Source of the DNA: Phycisphaerae bacterium
Lineage (GTDB): Bacteria; Planctomycetota; Phycisphaerae; JAJVII01
Assembly (NCBI GenBank): GCA_022072085.1
Contig: JAJVII010000005.1
Span: forward strand, 1-64,000
DNA: 64,000 bases
Direction of reading: 5' to 3'
Position numbers and translations under genes: made by a program. The notes beneath the pieces were generated by a model, which did not search any database, was not told the DNA's origin, and saw only the letters and a program-made list of their open reading frames with translations. Positions 54,119 through 61,944 of the stretch are shown in pieces (positions within the stretch are counted from its first letter, which is position 1; each line of letters begins with the position of its first letter).

Positions 54119-54156
54119 TAGCCTAAGAATAGCCTATTATCGGCAGCAGTAGCCAA
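54119..54156 (-). promoter_or_regulatory. Phased TAGGCTA repeats upstream of fic
   Basis: On the plus strand TAGCCTA occurs at 54119 and 54130 (11 bp apart) and TAGCCAA at 54150 (20 bp further). They lie 19-56 bp upstream of the fic start codon, in an AT-rich stretch that also holds the likely -10 region. An autoregulatory site for the winged-helix Fic protein is a reasonable inference. Confidence 0.45.
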
Positions 54157-54343
54157 TTATTCCCGGGAAAACCGGAGTGTCCCTTCGCGTGGATTCTCCG
54201 CCCACTTAGGAACCATCCGCCACAGGATCCCACCAATCCCTGCACGATGAAAACACGGGCTAATATGTTATCTGTATAGTGCCGATGTACGGCTACAAGG
54301 ACAACGTATTCCCTTTAGATATACGTCGTGGTAGAATCCTGGT

Positions 54344-54655
54344 ATGAATGCGACGACGCTATCGTTGGTGGGGCCGGCGGAGATGGGGAAGTCGCTGGCC
54401 GATCGAGCCAAGGCACTCCGCCTACTCAAAGGCTGGACACGGAACACGCTGGCTGCACGAGCCGGTGTGTCGGCCGCCTCGCTGAAGCGGTTCGAGACGA
54501 CCGGCAAGGCATCGCTGGATCTGGTGCTCAAGGTCGCCCACGCCCTGGCCCGGCTAGAGGAATTCAGCAGGCTGCTCCAGCCGCCGCCGGCGCAAAGCAT
54601 CGAGGAACTCGAACAGCGAGCCACCAAGCCCCCCCGCAAGCGAGGCCGGATATGA
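54344..54655 (+). CDS. hipB: HipB-type antitoxin (XRE family HTH)
   Basis: 103 residues. A Cro/C1-type helix-turn-helix spans ~18-75: 'LADRAKALRLLKGWTRNTLAARAGVSAASLKRFETTGKASLDLVLKVAHAL'. The C-terminal tail (IEELEQRATKPPRKRGRI) is basic. In HipBA pairs this protein neutralises the kinase and represses the operon. Its stop overlaps the hipA start (ATGA at 54652-54655), the usual arrangement. No ribosome-binding site stronger than 'GGTA' is visible before the ATG. Confidence 0.87.
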   Translation: MNATTLSLVGPAEMGKSLADRAKALRLLKGWTRNTLAARAGVSAASLKRFETTGKASLDLVLKVAHALARLEEFSRLLQPPPAQSIEELEQRATKPPRKRGRI

Positions 54656-55881
54656 AGAAGCTGGAGGTCCACTTCAGCCGCAGTCCTGAAGACGCGACGA
54701 CCGTCGGCACGCTGGCCGAAGACCGCGGGCGGGTCTACTTCCAGTACGCCGCCGAGTTCCTGGCGACCGGCCTGAACTTGTCGCCCTTTCGTCTACCCTT
54801 CGAGCCGGGCCTGTTCGAGCATACCGACCGCGACTTCGGTCCCCTGCCCGGCCTGTTCGATGACTCCCTGCCCGACGGCTGGGGCCTGCTGCTGATGGAC
54901 CGCCACTTCCGCTCCCGAGGCATGAACCCGGCCGAGGTCAGCCCGCTGGACCGGCTCACGTGGCTTGGCACGCGGACAATGGGCGCGTTAACCTATCACC
55001 CACCGGCCGACTGCGAGAACGTCGACGCCGATATGTTCGACCTACACGAGCTGGCCCGCAATTCGCAGGAGATCCTGGCCGGCACGGCTGCGGAAGTCCT
55101 GCCGCAGCTGGTGCGTGCCGGCGGGTCGCCTGGCGGCGCCCGGCCAAAGGTGCTCGTCGGCTTCAATCCGGCCACGGGCGGCATCATCTCCGGCGAGGAC
55201 GACCTGCCCGACGGCTTCGAGCACTGGATCGTCAAGTTCCCGGCCAAGGCCGACACGCCCGACGCCGGCGCCGTCGAGTACGCCTACTCGCTCATGGCCC
55301 GCGCCGCCGGCATCGACATGCCGCCCACCCGGTTGTTTCAGACCACCCAGGGCGACCGGTTCTTCGGCATTCAGCGGTTCGACCGTGCCGGCCGCCGGCG
55401 GTTCCACGTCCACACGTTCGGCAATCTGATCCAGTCCAATTTCCGCATCCCGTCAGCCGACTACGCCGACCTGCTCAAGGCCACGTCGCTGCTGACGCGG
55501 AACCACCAGGACGTCCTGCGGGTCTTCCGCCTGATGGTTTTCAACGTCCTGGCCCACAACCGCGACGACCACGTGAAGAACTTCGCCTTCATCCTGGACG
55601 ACGCAACCGGCGAATGGCGCCTGTCACCCGCGTACGACCTGTCCTTCACGCCCGGCCCCGGCGGCGAGCACACGATGACGCTGGCCGGCGAGGGAAAGAA
55701 CCCAGGCCGGCCGCACATGCTGCGCCTGGCCCAACAGGCCGATGTGTCCGACCGCGAAGCCGCGACGCTCATCGACCAAGCGCAGGCCGCTGTCGCCGGC
55801 TGGCCGCACTTCGCCGCTGAAGCGAACGTCGTGAAGAGGATCGCCAAGGGGATCGCCGAGTCGATTGCACCGCCAAAGTAG
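54652..55881 (+). CDS. hipA: HipA-type serine/threonine kinase toxin
   Basis: 409 residues, near the E. coli HipA length. The ATG at 54652 overlaps the hipB stop and starts the N1 subdomain ('VGTLAEDRGRVYFQYAAEFL'). 'GGARPK' (161-166) is the Gly-rich loop, 'EHWIVKFP' holds the ATP-contacting Lys, 'FNVLAHNRDDHVKNFAFI' the catalytic loop with D306, and 'SPAYDLSF' the metal-binding Asp (329). It phosphorylates glutamyl-tRNA synthetase or a similar target in known cases, halting growth. All kinase motifs are intact, so the toxin is likely active. As an island gene it may serve addiction or defence. Confidence 0.92.
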   Translation: MKKLEVHFSRSPEDATTVGTLAEDRGRVYFQYAAEFLATGLNLSPFRLPFEPGLFEHTDRDFGPLPGLFDDSLPDGWGLLLMDRHFRSRGMNPAEVSPLDRLTWLGTRTMGALTYHPPADCENVDADMFDLHELARNSQEILAGTAAEVLPQLVRAGGSPGGARPKVLVGFNPATGGIISGEDDLPDGFEHWIVKFPAKADTPDAGAVEYAYSLMARAAGIDMPPTRLFQTTQGDRFFGIQRFDRAGRRRFHVHTFGNLIQSNFRIPSADYADLLKATSLLTRNHQDVLRVFRLMVFNVLAHNRDDHVKNFAFILDDATGEWRLSPAYDLSFTPGPGGEHTMTLAGEGKNPGRPHMLRLAQQADVSDREAATLIDQAQAAVAGWPHFAAEANVVKRIAKGIAESIAPPK

Positions 55882-55958
55882 CCGCGCCCGGAGGCGGTGA
55901 AACTGCCGGCGAAACATTTACGTTTGGCGGTCCTGATACCAGCCCTCGGCGATCCCGA

Positions 55959-58481
55959 TCAGCCCAGTCCGGCACCCGGTTCTGCCGTGGCTTCCCGCTG
56001 GAGATCGATAGCGAGCATGGATTCGAGCGAGTCGATGCAACTGGGCCACAGGAAGCCGAATTCTCGCAGGCCCTTTTCAACACTGATGGCAACATCCTCA
56101 TCTCGCTGCGCCTCGACGAACTCCAGCAAGTTGGCCAATCGTTCGCAGAGGCCCGCGAATTGCTCGACGCCGATCACTTGCAGGTCGTCTGCCGGGTTGG
56201 CCTCTTGCGCAACTCGTAGCCGCGGCCCAACGATGACCTTTCTGAATGCGTTGCCCGGAAACCGCTTGGCCGCCCACCGAACATGGTCGTCAAATTGAGC
56301 AATCTCGTCCTTCTTGCGATACTGCGATGTCGGTTTCTTGTCGGTCTTGGCCTCCAGCATCACGCCCTCGTGCGTGCCTGGGGACTGCCACAGCACGTCC
56401 GGGCCTGTGTGCTCTTCATTGTCAGGCCGCGATGCGTTCAGCCCAAGCAGGTCGCCAAGCTCCTTTAATGCCTGCTCCGCTGGCTTCGTGTCAGGCCCGT
56501 TAGTCAGTCGCTTTCTCACCTCATCGCATTGCGCCCGTAACTTGGCCCCAGCTTTCGAGATCGCGACTGCGATTCTCTTGGCTTGTGGGCCAGGCACAAT
56601 GTCGCGGCCACTGACGATCAAGCCCGCCCGGACCTGTGGTCGCCCAAGCTCCGACCTCAAGTTCGCAGCCTGCGTGTAGGCCAGAACCGCGTTTGCGCCC
56701 TTGCCACAGTAGTCCAAGCACAGCCCCTCCCAGTGTCGGTACCAGGCGGCCAGACGGCGATCGTGCTCCAATGCCGCCCCAGCGAGCTTTCCGTAAGCAT
56801 CTGCTGCCGCTGGGAAGTTGCCGTCCCAGAGCATCCGATAAGCGTCCTTCTCACCCAAGATCAATTCCGTGAACCACGCGGCCCAACCAGGATTCGTTTC
56901 GACATCGCAATCATCGAGAAACTCACGATAGCGTTTGTCCCAGTCGGGTGTCCCATCAAGCACCTTCGCAAGAAGCGTATCGTAGTCTGCCTTTCCCTGA
57001 TCGACCATCCGCCGGAGAGCCAAACCAAGTTGCACCTGCTTTTGCAGAAGCACTGGCATGCATTTCTGGTTGTTGGGGTCTTTGAACCAGCGCTGCAAGT
57101 CGGTCCCGCAGGCAACGACAGCCCCGTGATCAGTGTTGCTGCGGAATATGCGACCAATGGCCTGCACGACACGGCTAGCCAGATGCGCCAGCCGCAGTTC
57201 GGCAATTCGCAGAGTCCCGTCCAGGAACCTGTCCAGCAGGCACGCCCCCCGCGGCAACCCGTCCAGGATAAGTATTCGACATGCCTTCCCCGGAAGATCG
57301 ATACCATCATACCTGGCCGCAAGAATCAATTTGTCCGCTTTCGTGGATGCTGCAAATTGTTCAATGCCGGCGTGCCCGCTTCGACCATCATATTTTCGGC
57401 CAATGTCGGTCCAGAGATTCGCTGCCTGGTCCGAGGGCGTGATGACACACGCCTTCTCCGTCTGGATCAAGCGGCATACCTCTTTGTGTTGCTCGTCGTC
57501 GCCTTCCGCCGCCGGAAAGATGAAGAGCCGCTGGGCCTCTCCGGACTTCCCGCCAGGGGCGACGCACGTTCCGGGCGTCACGCCAAAAGTCGACGCAAAT
57601 TCGACTTGCGAGGGCAGTGTCGCCGTAAGATACACCCTGCGGACACCGGGGTTGAAATAGGGCGTCGTATGCAAGGGCAGCATCGGCGGTGTAATCTCTA
57701 TTCCCATTCCTGAGATGATAACGACGCATCGATTCAGGCTGTCCTTCACGTGTGCCCACGGATAAGCAAGATGCTCATCTTCGGTAATGCCCGAGTCGGC
57801 CAATAGTTTACGCATCACGTCGGCCTGTCGCTTGACTTCGTACATCGGCACGAACAAGAGCGAGAAGCCGTGTCCGCTCAGAGCCTCCTCGAACTGCTGG
57901 ATCTGGCTATTTGCCGCGAAGACGCCCCGATAGAGGTTGGCCAAGGGCAAAAAACGTTCGTCTGCCTGACTGAAGGACAGGGTAAAGCAATTCCTGATAA
58001 CGTTGCTGGCGACGTGCGCGTCGTCGAAGACAAGGGCCTTCAGGTCGAGCTTCCGAAACTTACTGAACCCGTGAAAGATAGCGTGGTAGTTTGTGATGCA
58101 CGGTCCTGAGCAAGTATCGAATGCATCGCCTGTCCATTTCGTCTGCATGTACGTGGTGACATCGATGCCGCATTCGGCTGCTCGTTTCGCGGTCTGCTCG
58201 ACCAGTTGGTTAGTGGGGCAGGCGTAAACGACTCTGCCTTTGGTTTCGATCACCAGTGATTGAGCGATCACGAGACCAACAAGCGTCTTCCCACCGCCTG
58301 TGTTCATCTGAACCATCACGTCCGCTTGAGCACGGTTCGCGTGCCAGGTTCTCAAGGCATCGGCCTGAGGGTCCCAGATGTTGTCGATTGAACCCCGAAG
58401 AGTCAGACTCTCGAATAGGGCTATCGGCTCGTATATCCGCGTCCGCTTGGTTGCCTTGATTGGAAGGTCTGAAAGGTCCAT
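55959..58481 (-). CDS. DEAD/DEAH-like helicase with C-terminal PD-(D/E)XK-like motif
   Basis: 840 residues. ATG at 58481 after GGAGG. Superfamily 2 helicase: Walker A MNTGGGKTL (TGGGKT 61-66), motif Ia 'VVYACPTNQLVEQ', motif II as DDAH (153-156), motif III-like 'VYLTATLPS' and motif VI 'QAIGRIFRS'. The middle 430-650 is mostly helical and unassigned. Near the C-terminus 'TGPDVLW' (~692-698) and 'EGVMLEAKTDKK' (E710-x-K712) match a PD-(D/E)XK nuclease core, with a following 'QYRKKDEIAQFDDH' helix. Acts with the DUF499 ATPase and DUF1156 methylase in the same operon (58 bp gap upstream). Restriction of unmodified phage DNA is the inferred role. Confidence 0.85.
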   Translation of the reverse strand: MDLSDLPIKATKRTRIYEPIALFESLTLRGSIDNIWDPQADALRTWHANRAQADVMVQMNTGGGKTLVGLVIAQSLVIETKGRVVYACPTNQLVEQTAKRAAECGIDVTTYMQTKWTGDAFDTCSGPCITNYHAIFHGFSKFRKLDLKALVFDDAHVASNVIRNCFTLSFSQADERFLPLANLYRGVFAANSQIQQFEEALSGHGFSLLFVPMYEVKRQADVMRKLLADSGITEDEHLAYPWAHVKDSLNRCVVIISGMGIEITPPMLPLHTTPYFNPGVRRVYLTATLPSQVEFASTFGVTPGTCVAPGGKSGEAQRLFIFPAAEGDDEQHKEVCRLIQTEKACVITPSDQAANLWTDIGRKYDGRSGHAGIEQFAASTKADKLILAARYDGIDLPGKACRILILDGLPRGACLLDRFLDGTLRIAELRLAHLASRVVQAIGRIFRSNTDHGAVVACGTDLQRWFKDPNNQKCMPVLLQKQVQLGLALRRMVDQGKADYDTLLAKVLDGTPDWDKRYREFLDDCDVETNPGWAAWFTELILGEKDAYRMLWDGNFPAAADAYGKLAGAALEHDRRLAAWYRHWEGLCLDYCGKGANAVLAYTQAANLRSELGRPQVRAGLIVSGRDIVPGPQAKRIAVAISKAGAKLRAQCDEVRKRLTNGPDTKPAEQALKELGDLLGLNASRPDNEEHTGPDVLWQSPGTHEGVMLEAKTDKKPTSQYRKKDEIAQFDDHVRWAAKRFPGNAFRKVIVGPRLRVAQEANPADDLQVIGVEQFAGLCERLANLLEFVEAQRDEDVAISVEKGLREFGFLWPSCIDSLESMLAIDLQREATAEPGAGLG

Positions 58482-58539
58482 TATCCATCCTCCAAATCGC
58501 CGTTGCCGGTCTTTTCATTCGAGGTATGTACGCCGTGCG

Positions 58540-61500
58540 TTAGCGAACCTGGAAGCCGTCCTTCAGGCCGTCGAGGAGTTTGTTCAACTCCGCGGCAGCA
58601 GCGGGGGCGGGCTTCTGTGTGCCATCGCCGGCTTCCAGACGGACATGGAACCGCAGCTGAATCTTGGCCTTCGCCTTGAACTCCAACAACTGCGGCACGA
58701 GATCGGCCAGGTCCTGAACCTCGGACGGCTCGAATTCGGCGCTGGCGACGAGCATCGTGGGTTCGACCGCTGCCGTGCCACCACCGCCCGTCTCGCCGCC
58801 CGTGGCGGCAACAGGAACCTTGATCTTCACCGTGTTGGCGGCGGGTAGATCGCAAGGCCACGGAGCCGAGCCATCTGCGAGGGCGATGAACCTGGCCTGA
58901 AGCGACCCGCCGATCACGTCACGCACTGTCTTCCACGGCAGTGTGCTGCCTGCCTGCTGAGACAGCGCCGCGGCAATGGACAGGGCTGTAGTGCCTCCAT
59001 TCTTCCAGGCTGGGGCCAGGGTTTCGGGCAGGATGGCGGCCGCGGAGATTGGTGACGGCGGCACGCGCAGCTTCGACGTGGCGGCCAACACGCCCGTCGG
59101 AATAGGTTCGCCCAGCAGGCTGGCAGGGCCGGAGATCAGCCAGGCCTTGCCGGCCGCGACCGCGTCCGCGATAGCGGCCTCGACGACCTGTGCCGACGCC
59201 TTGGGCACGGGCACAGCCTCCGTAAAACCGCCCTTGTCGACTTGGACCACCGTCTTACCGCTGAAGTAGTCAGTCACGGCCTGGGCTGTGATCTCATCAC
59301 CCGGCCACAAGTCGGGCAACGCCTTGGGCGCCAGCAATTCGCCAGGAATCTCGCCCAGTTCCGCCGCCTCCGGCAGGACCAGCTCAATCGCCGGGTCATT
59401 CAGAGCAGCATCGTCCGGGCGCGTGCGCCACCAGGTCCGGAAGGTCCGGTCAGGCCGCGTCAGTTTCAGCACGAACGTGCCCTGAACGCAACCCTCAATC
59501 AACGTCTCCACGATTGCCTGAGACTTGAGCATCTTCGGCAGATGCGGAAGCTGCGCGAACGCCCCGGCCAGGTCCTTCACGCGTCGGCTGGTTTCGCCAC
59601 CTTTCCACAGGTTGTATGGGCCGTCGGGCAGCAGGGCCTCGGCGGTGATAGCCGTATCCTGCACGCGCGAGCGTGAATCCCTCTTGATCGTCTCGAAGTG
59701 GGCATCGTCCGTGACCGTGATCTTGAATGCCTGCGCATCGTCCTTGTCCGACACGGTCACGACAATGCAGTACGCCTGGCGAATAGCCTCCGGCACGCGC
59801 CCCCTGGCCTTGTCGATATTGATCTTGAGAGTCTGCAGCCGGGCGACATCGACCGACCCCTTCTGCTTCTTCTCCTCGTCGTTCCTGGGCGTCAGTTCGT
59901 TCATGACCCGCTCCCAGGCCAGGTAATCGCGCACGCGGGCCTCGGCGGCGCTCAGGCCGTCCCTGGACGCTGTCAGCAGCAGGACCGCGTTGCGGAACAC
60001 ACGCGGCTTCTCCGTCCCCGTCGTCTCATCCAGGAACCGCCTGGCCTCCGCGCTGGGCTTGCCGGAGTCCGACGCGGCGCTGGGCGGCAAAACGGCATAG
60101 TGGAACAGGCCGTCGTCCTCGATGTCCCTGGGCTTGGTCGGCAGCGTATGGACCCGCACGCCCGACGCCGACGCGCCGCTGGTCAGCGTCTTGGCCTTGC
60201 CGATCTCCTCGATCAGCCGGGCCTTCACCACGTCGTCCGAGATCTGTGCGGCCGCCGCCGACTGCATCTGGTTCAGGTTCGGGCGATTACCCAGCCGCCA
60301 TTCGGCGGGCAACTGGCCGTCCTTGTCGGGCATGTTGGTGTCGTCGAGCCAGTAACTGTTCCGCGCCCAGCGGCCCAGGCCCTTCTCCAGCTCGATCTTG
60401 TCCGGCCGGCACGGGCCGATCAGAAGCATCAGGTCGCGCGTCTTGGCGCTGCGGCCGGTCGGCTGGGAGTGCAGGAAGGTCGCCATCACCGCCTGCTCGA
60501 TCTCGCGTAGCTTCAGCCCGACCGACTCGGATTGCACCTGGCGGGCGCTGCCCAGCTCGTTCTCGACGATGCCCGTCCACCGCGTCGCCTGGCCGTCGCT
60601 GACGATGGTGTCGGCGATGGACACCAGCTCGCGGGCCGATTCGGACAAGCCTTCCTTCTTGGGGGCGTTGAGGAACACAGCCGGCCCAACCAGCGGGCTG
60701 TCATCCCACTTCTCGGCCTCGCGCAGCGCCAGGGCGAAGGTCCGCAGCACGCCGCGCGTCTTCTGGAACCGCTCGATGCCCGCCGACCACTTGGTGTAGA
60801 ACACCTCCGTCAGTTCGGGGTGGAACGGGAAACTCTTGAGGTAACGCTCCTCAGCAGCCGCGCCATTCTTGGCCGTCTGATCGTCCAGGGCGGCGATGCC
60901 CTTGATCGCCGCGATCACATGCTGCGGCCACGTTCCGCGAAGCTCCACGGACTTGGGATCGAACAGCCGACGCCGCAGCACCTCGGCCACGTCGTCCTTC
61001 TCCACCGGCTGGACCGCCTCCTCGCGCTGGCGCTGGAAGATGTCGTACAGGTCGGAGACGATCTTCTTGCCCAGCGGGTCGGCCTGGTCCTTCGGCTCGC
61101 TCGACAGCAGCGACGCCACGATGCAGCACTTCTCGACCTTCGCCGCCGCCTGGGTCAGGTACTGGAAGAACCCGATCAGCACGTCGAGGAAACCTGGCTC
61201 GGTGTGGCAGCGCACCTTGGCGTACAGCAGCACCTCGTCCAGCAGAATCAGCGTGCCCATGCCTTGCTTCAGTGGCAGCGACAGCAGGTCCGTCAGCGTG
61301 TTCTCGGCGGGCGGCGTGGCGCGTTCCTCCGCCTTGCCGTCGGCGTGCAGGAGCTTGAGCCCCTCGTCCCCGGCGATCTGGTAGGCCAGCAGGCTCCACG
61401 GCTGCTTGAGCCGACGCACCGCGCCGTCCGGGCTGCGCACGTCGCAGCCGGTCTCGACGTCCAGCTTGTCGAAGCACAGCGCCGCCACGCGGGCCTGCGG

Positions 61501-61878
61501 GGGCGTCTGGCCGATGGTCTCGGTGAACTCCCGCACGGCGGGCAGGTCCGGCAGGTTCGCCGGGTCGTTCACCAGGTGGCGCATGGTGATCAGCGTGTGC
61601 GTCTTGCCGCCGCCGTAGGTCAGCTCGAGCTGCCGCACCGCCTTGTCGTTCTTGCCCGCCAGGCGCAGCACCACGTCCCGCACCAGGCCGCGCAGGTTGT
61701 GCGTGGGGAAGGTCAGCGCGAAGAACTCGTCGGGCCGCTCGTAGATCGGCCGCTTGCCGTTCTGCATCATGACCTCGTAGAGGTCCGCCGCGAACATGTG
61801 CAGCGGCAGATCGCCCGAGCGCAGGTCGTCCCGCAGCTTCACGACCTCGTGCCACGTCTTCCAGGGTTGCTTTGCCAT
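58540..61878 (-). CDS. DUF499 family AAA+ ATPase
   Basis: 1112 residues. The ATG at 61878 follows AAAGGTGA; an in-frame GTG 9 nt upstream is less likely. 'WHEVVKLRDDLRSGDLPLHMFAADLYEVM' and 'EFFALTFPTHNLRGLVRDVVLRL' are the DUF499 N-terminal signature. Walker A 'LELTYGGGKTHTL' (GGGKT 89-93) and Walker B 'GTLILLDEVLLYA' (LLDE 212-215) are intact. The C-terminus has a Gly-rich linker and a ~60-residue domain. DUF499 (COG1483) ATPases are nearly always next to DUF1156 DNA methylases (COG1743) in defence islands (established observation). Its role may be DNA scanning or loading of the helicase. Confidence 0.9.
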   Translation of the reverse strand: MAKQPWKTWHEVVKLRDDLRSGDLPLHMFAADLYEVMMQNGKRPIYERPDEFFALTFPTHNLRGLVRDVVLRLAGKNDKAVRQLELTYGGGKTHTLITMRHLVNDPANLPDLPAVREFTETIGQTPPQARVAALCFDKLDVETGCDVRSPDGAVRRLKQPWSLLAYQIAGDEGLKLLHADGKAEERATPPAENTLTDLLSLPLKQGMGTLILLDEVLLYAKVRCHTEPGFLDVLIGFFQYLTQAAAKVEKCCIVASLLSSEPKDQADPLGKKIVSDLYDIFQRQREEAVQPVEKDDVAEVLRRRLFDPKSVELRGTWPQHVIAAIKGIAALDDQTAKNGAAAEERYLKSFPFHPELTEVFYTKWSAGIERFQKTRGVLRTFALALREAEKWDDSPLVGPAVFLNAPKKEGLSESARELVSIADTIVSDGQATRWTGIVENELGSARQVQSESVGLKLREIEQAVMATFLHSQPTGRSAKTRDLMLLIGPCRPDKIELEKGLGRWARNSYWLDDTNMPDKDGQLPAEWRLGNRPNLNQMQSAAAAQISDDVVKARLIEEIGKAKTLTSGASASGVRVHTLPTKPRDIEDDGLFHYAVLPPSAASDSGKPSAEARRFLDETTGTEKPRVFRNAVLLLTASRDGLSAAEARVRDYLAWERVMNELTPRNDEEKKQKGSVDVARLQTLKINIDKARGRVPEAIRQAYCIVVTVSDKDDAQAFKITVTDDAHFETIKRDSRSRVQDTAITAEALLPDGPYNLWKGGETSRRVKDLAGAFAQLPHLPKMLKSQAIVETLIEGCVQGTFVLKLTRPDRTFRTWWRTRPDDAALNDPAIELVLPEAAELGEIPGELLAPKALPDLWPGDEITAQAVTDYFSGKTVVQVDKGGFTEAVPVPKASAQVVEAAIADAVAAGKAWLISGPASLLGEPIPTGVLAATSKLRVPPSPISAAAILPETLAPAWKNGGTTALSIAAALSQQAGSTLPWKTVRDVIGGSLQARFIALADGSAPWPCDLPAANTVKIKVPVAATGGETGGGGTAAVEPTMLVASAEFEPSEVQDLADLVPQLLEFKAKAKIQLRFHVRLEAGDGTQKPAPAAAAELNKLLDGLKDGFQVR

Positions 61879-61944
61879 TATCTTCACCTTTGCCTTTCGG
61901 GTCGCCGCATGATGCTCGCCCGCGTGTTCGTTTTCCGGGTTCGT

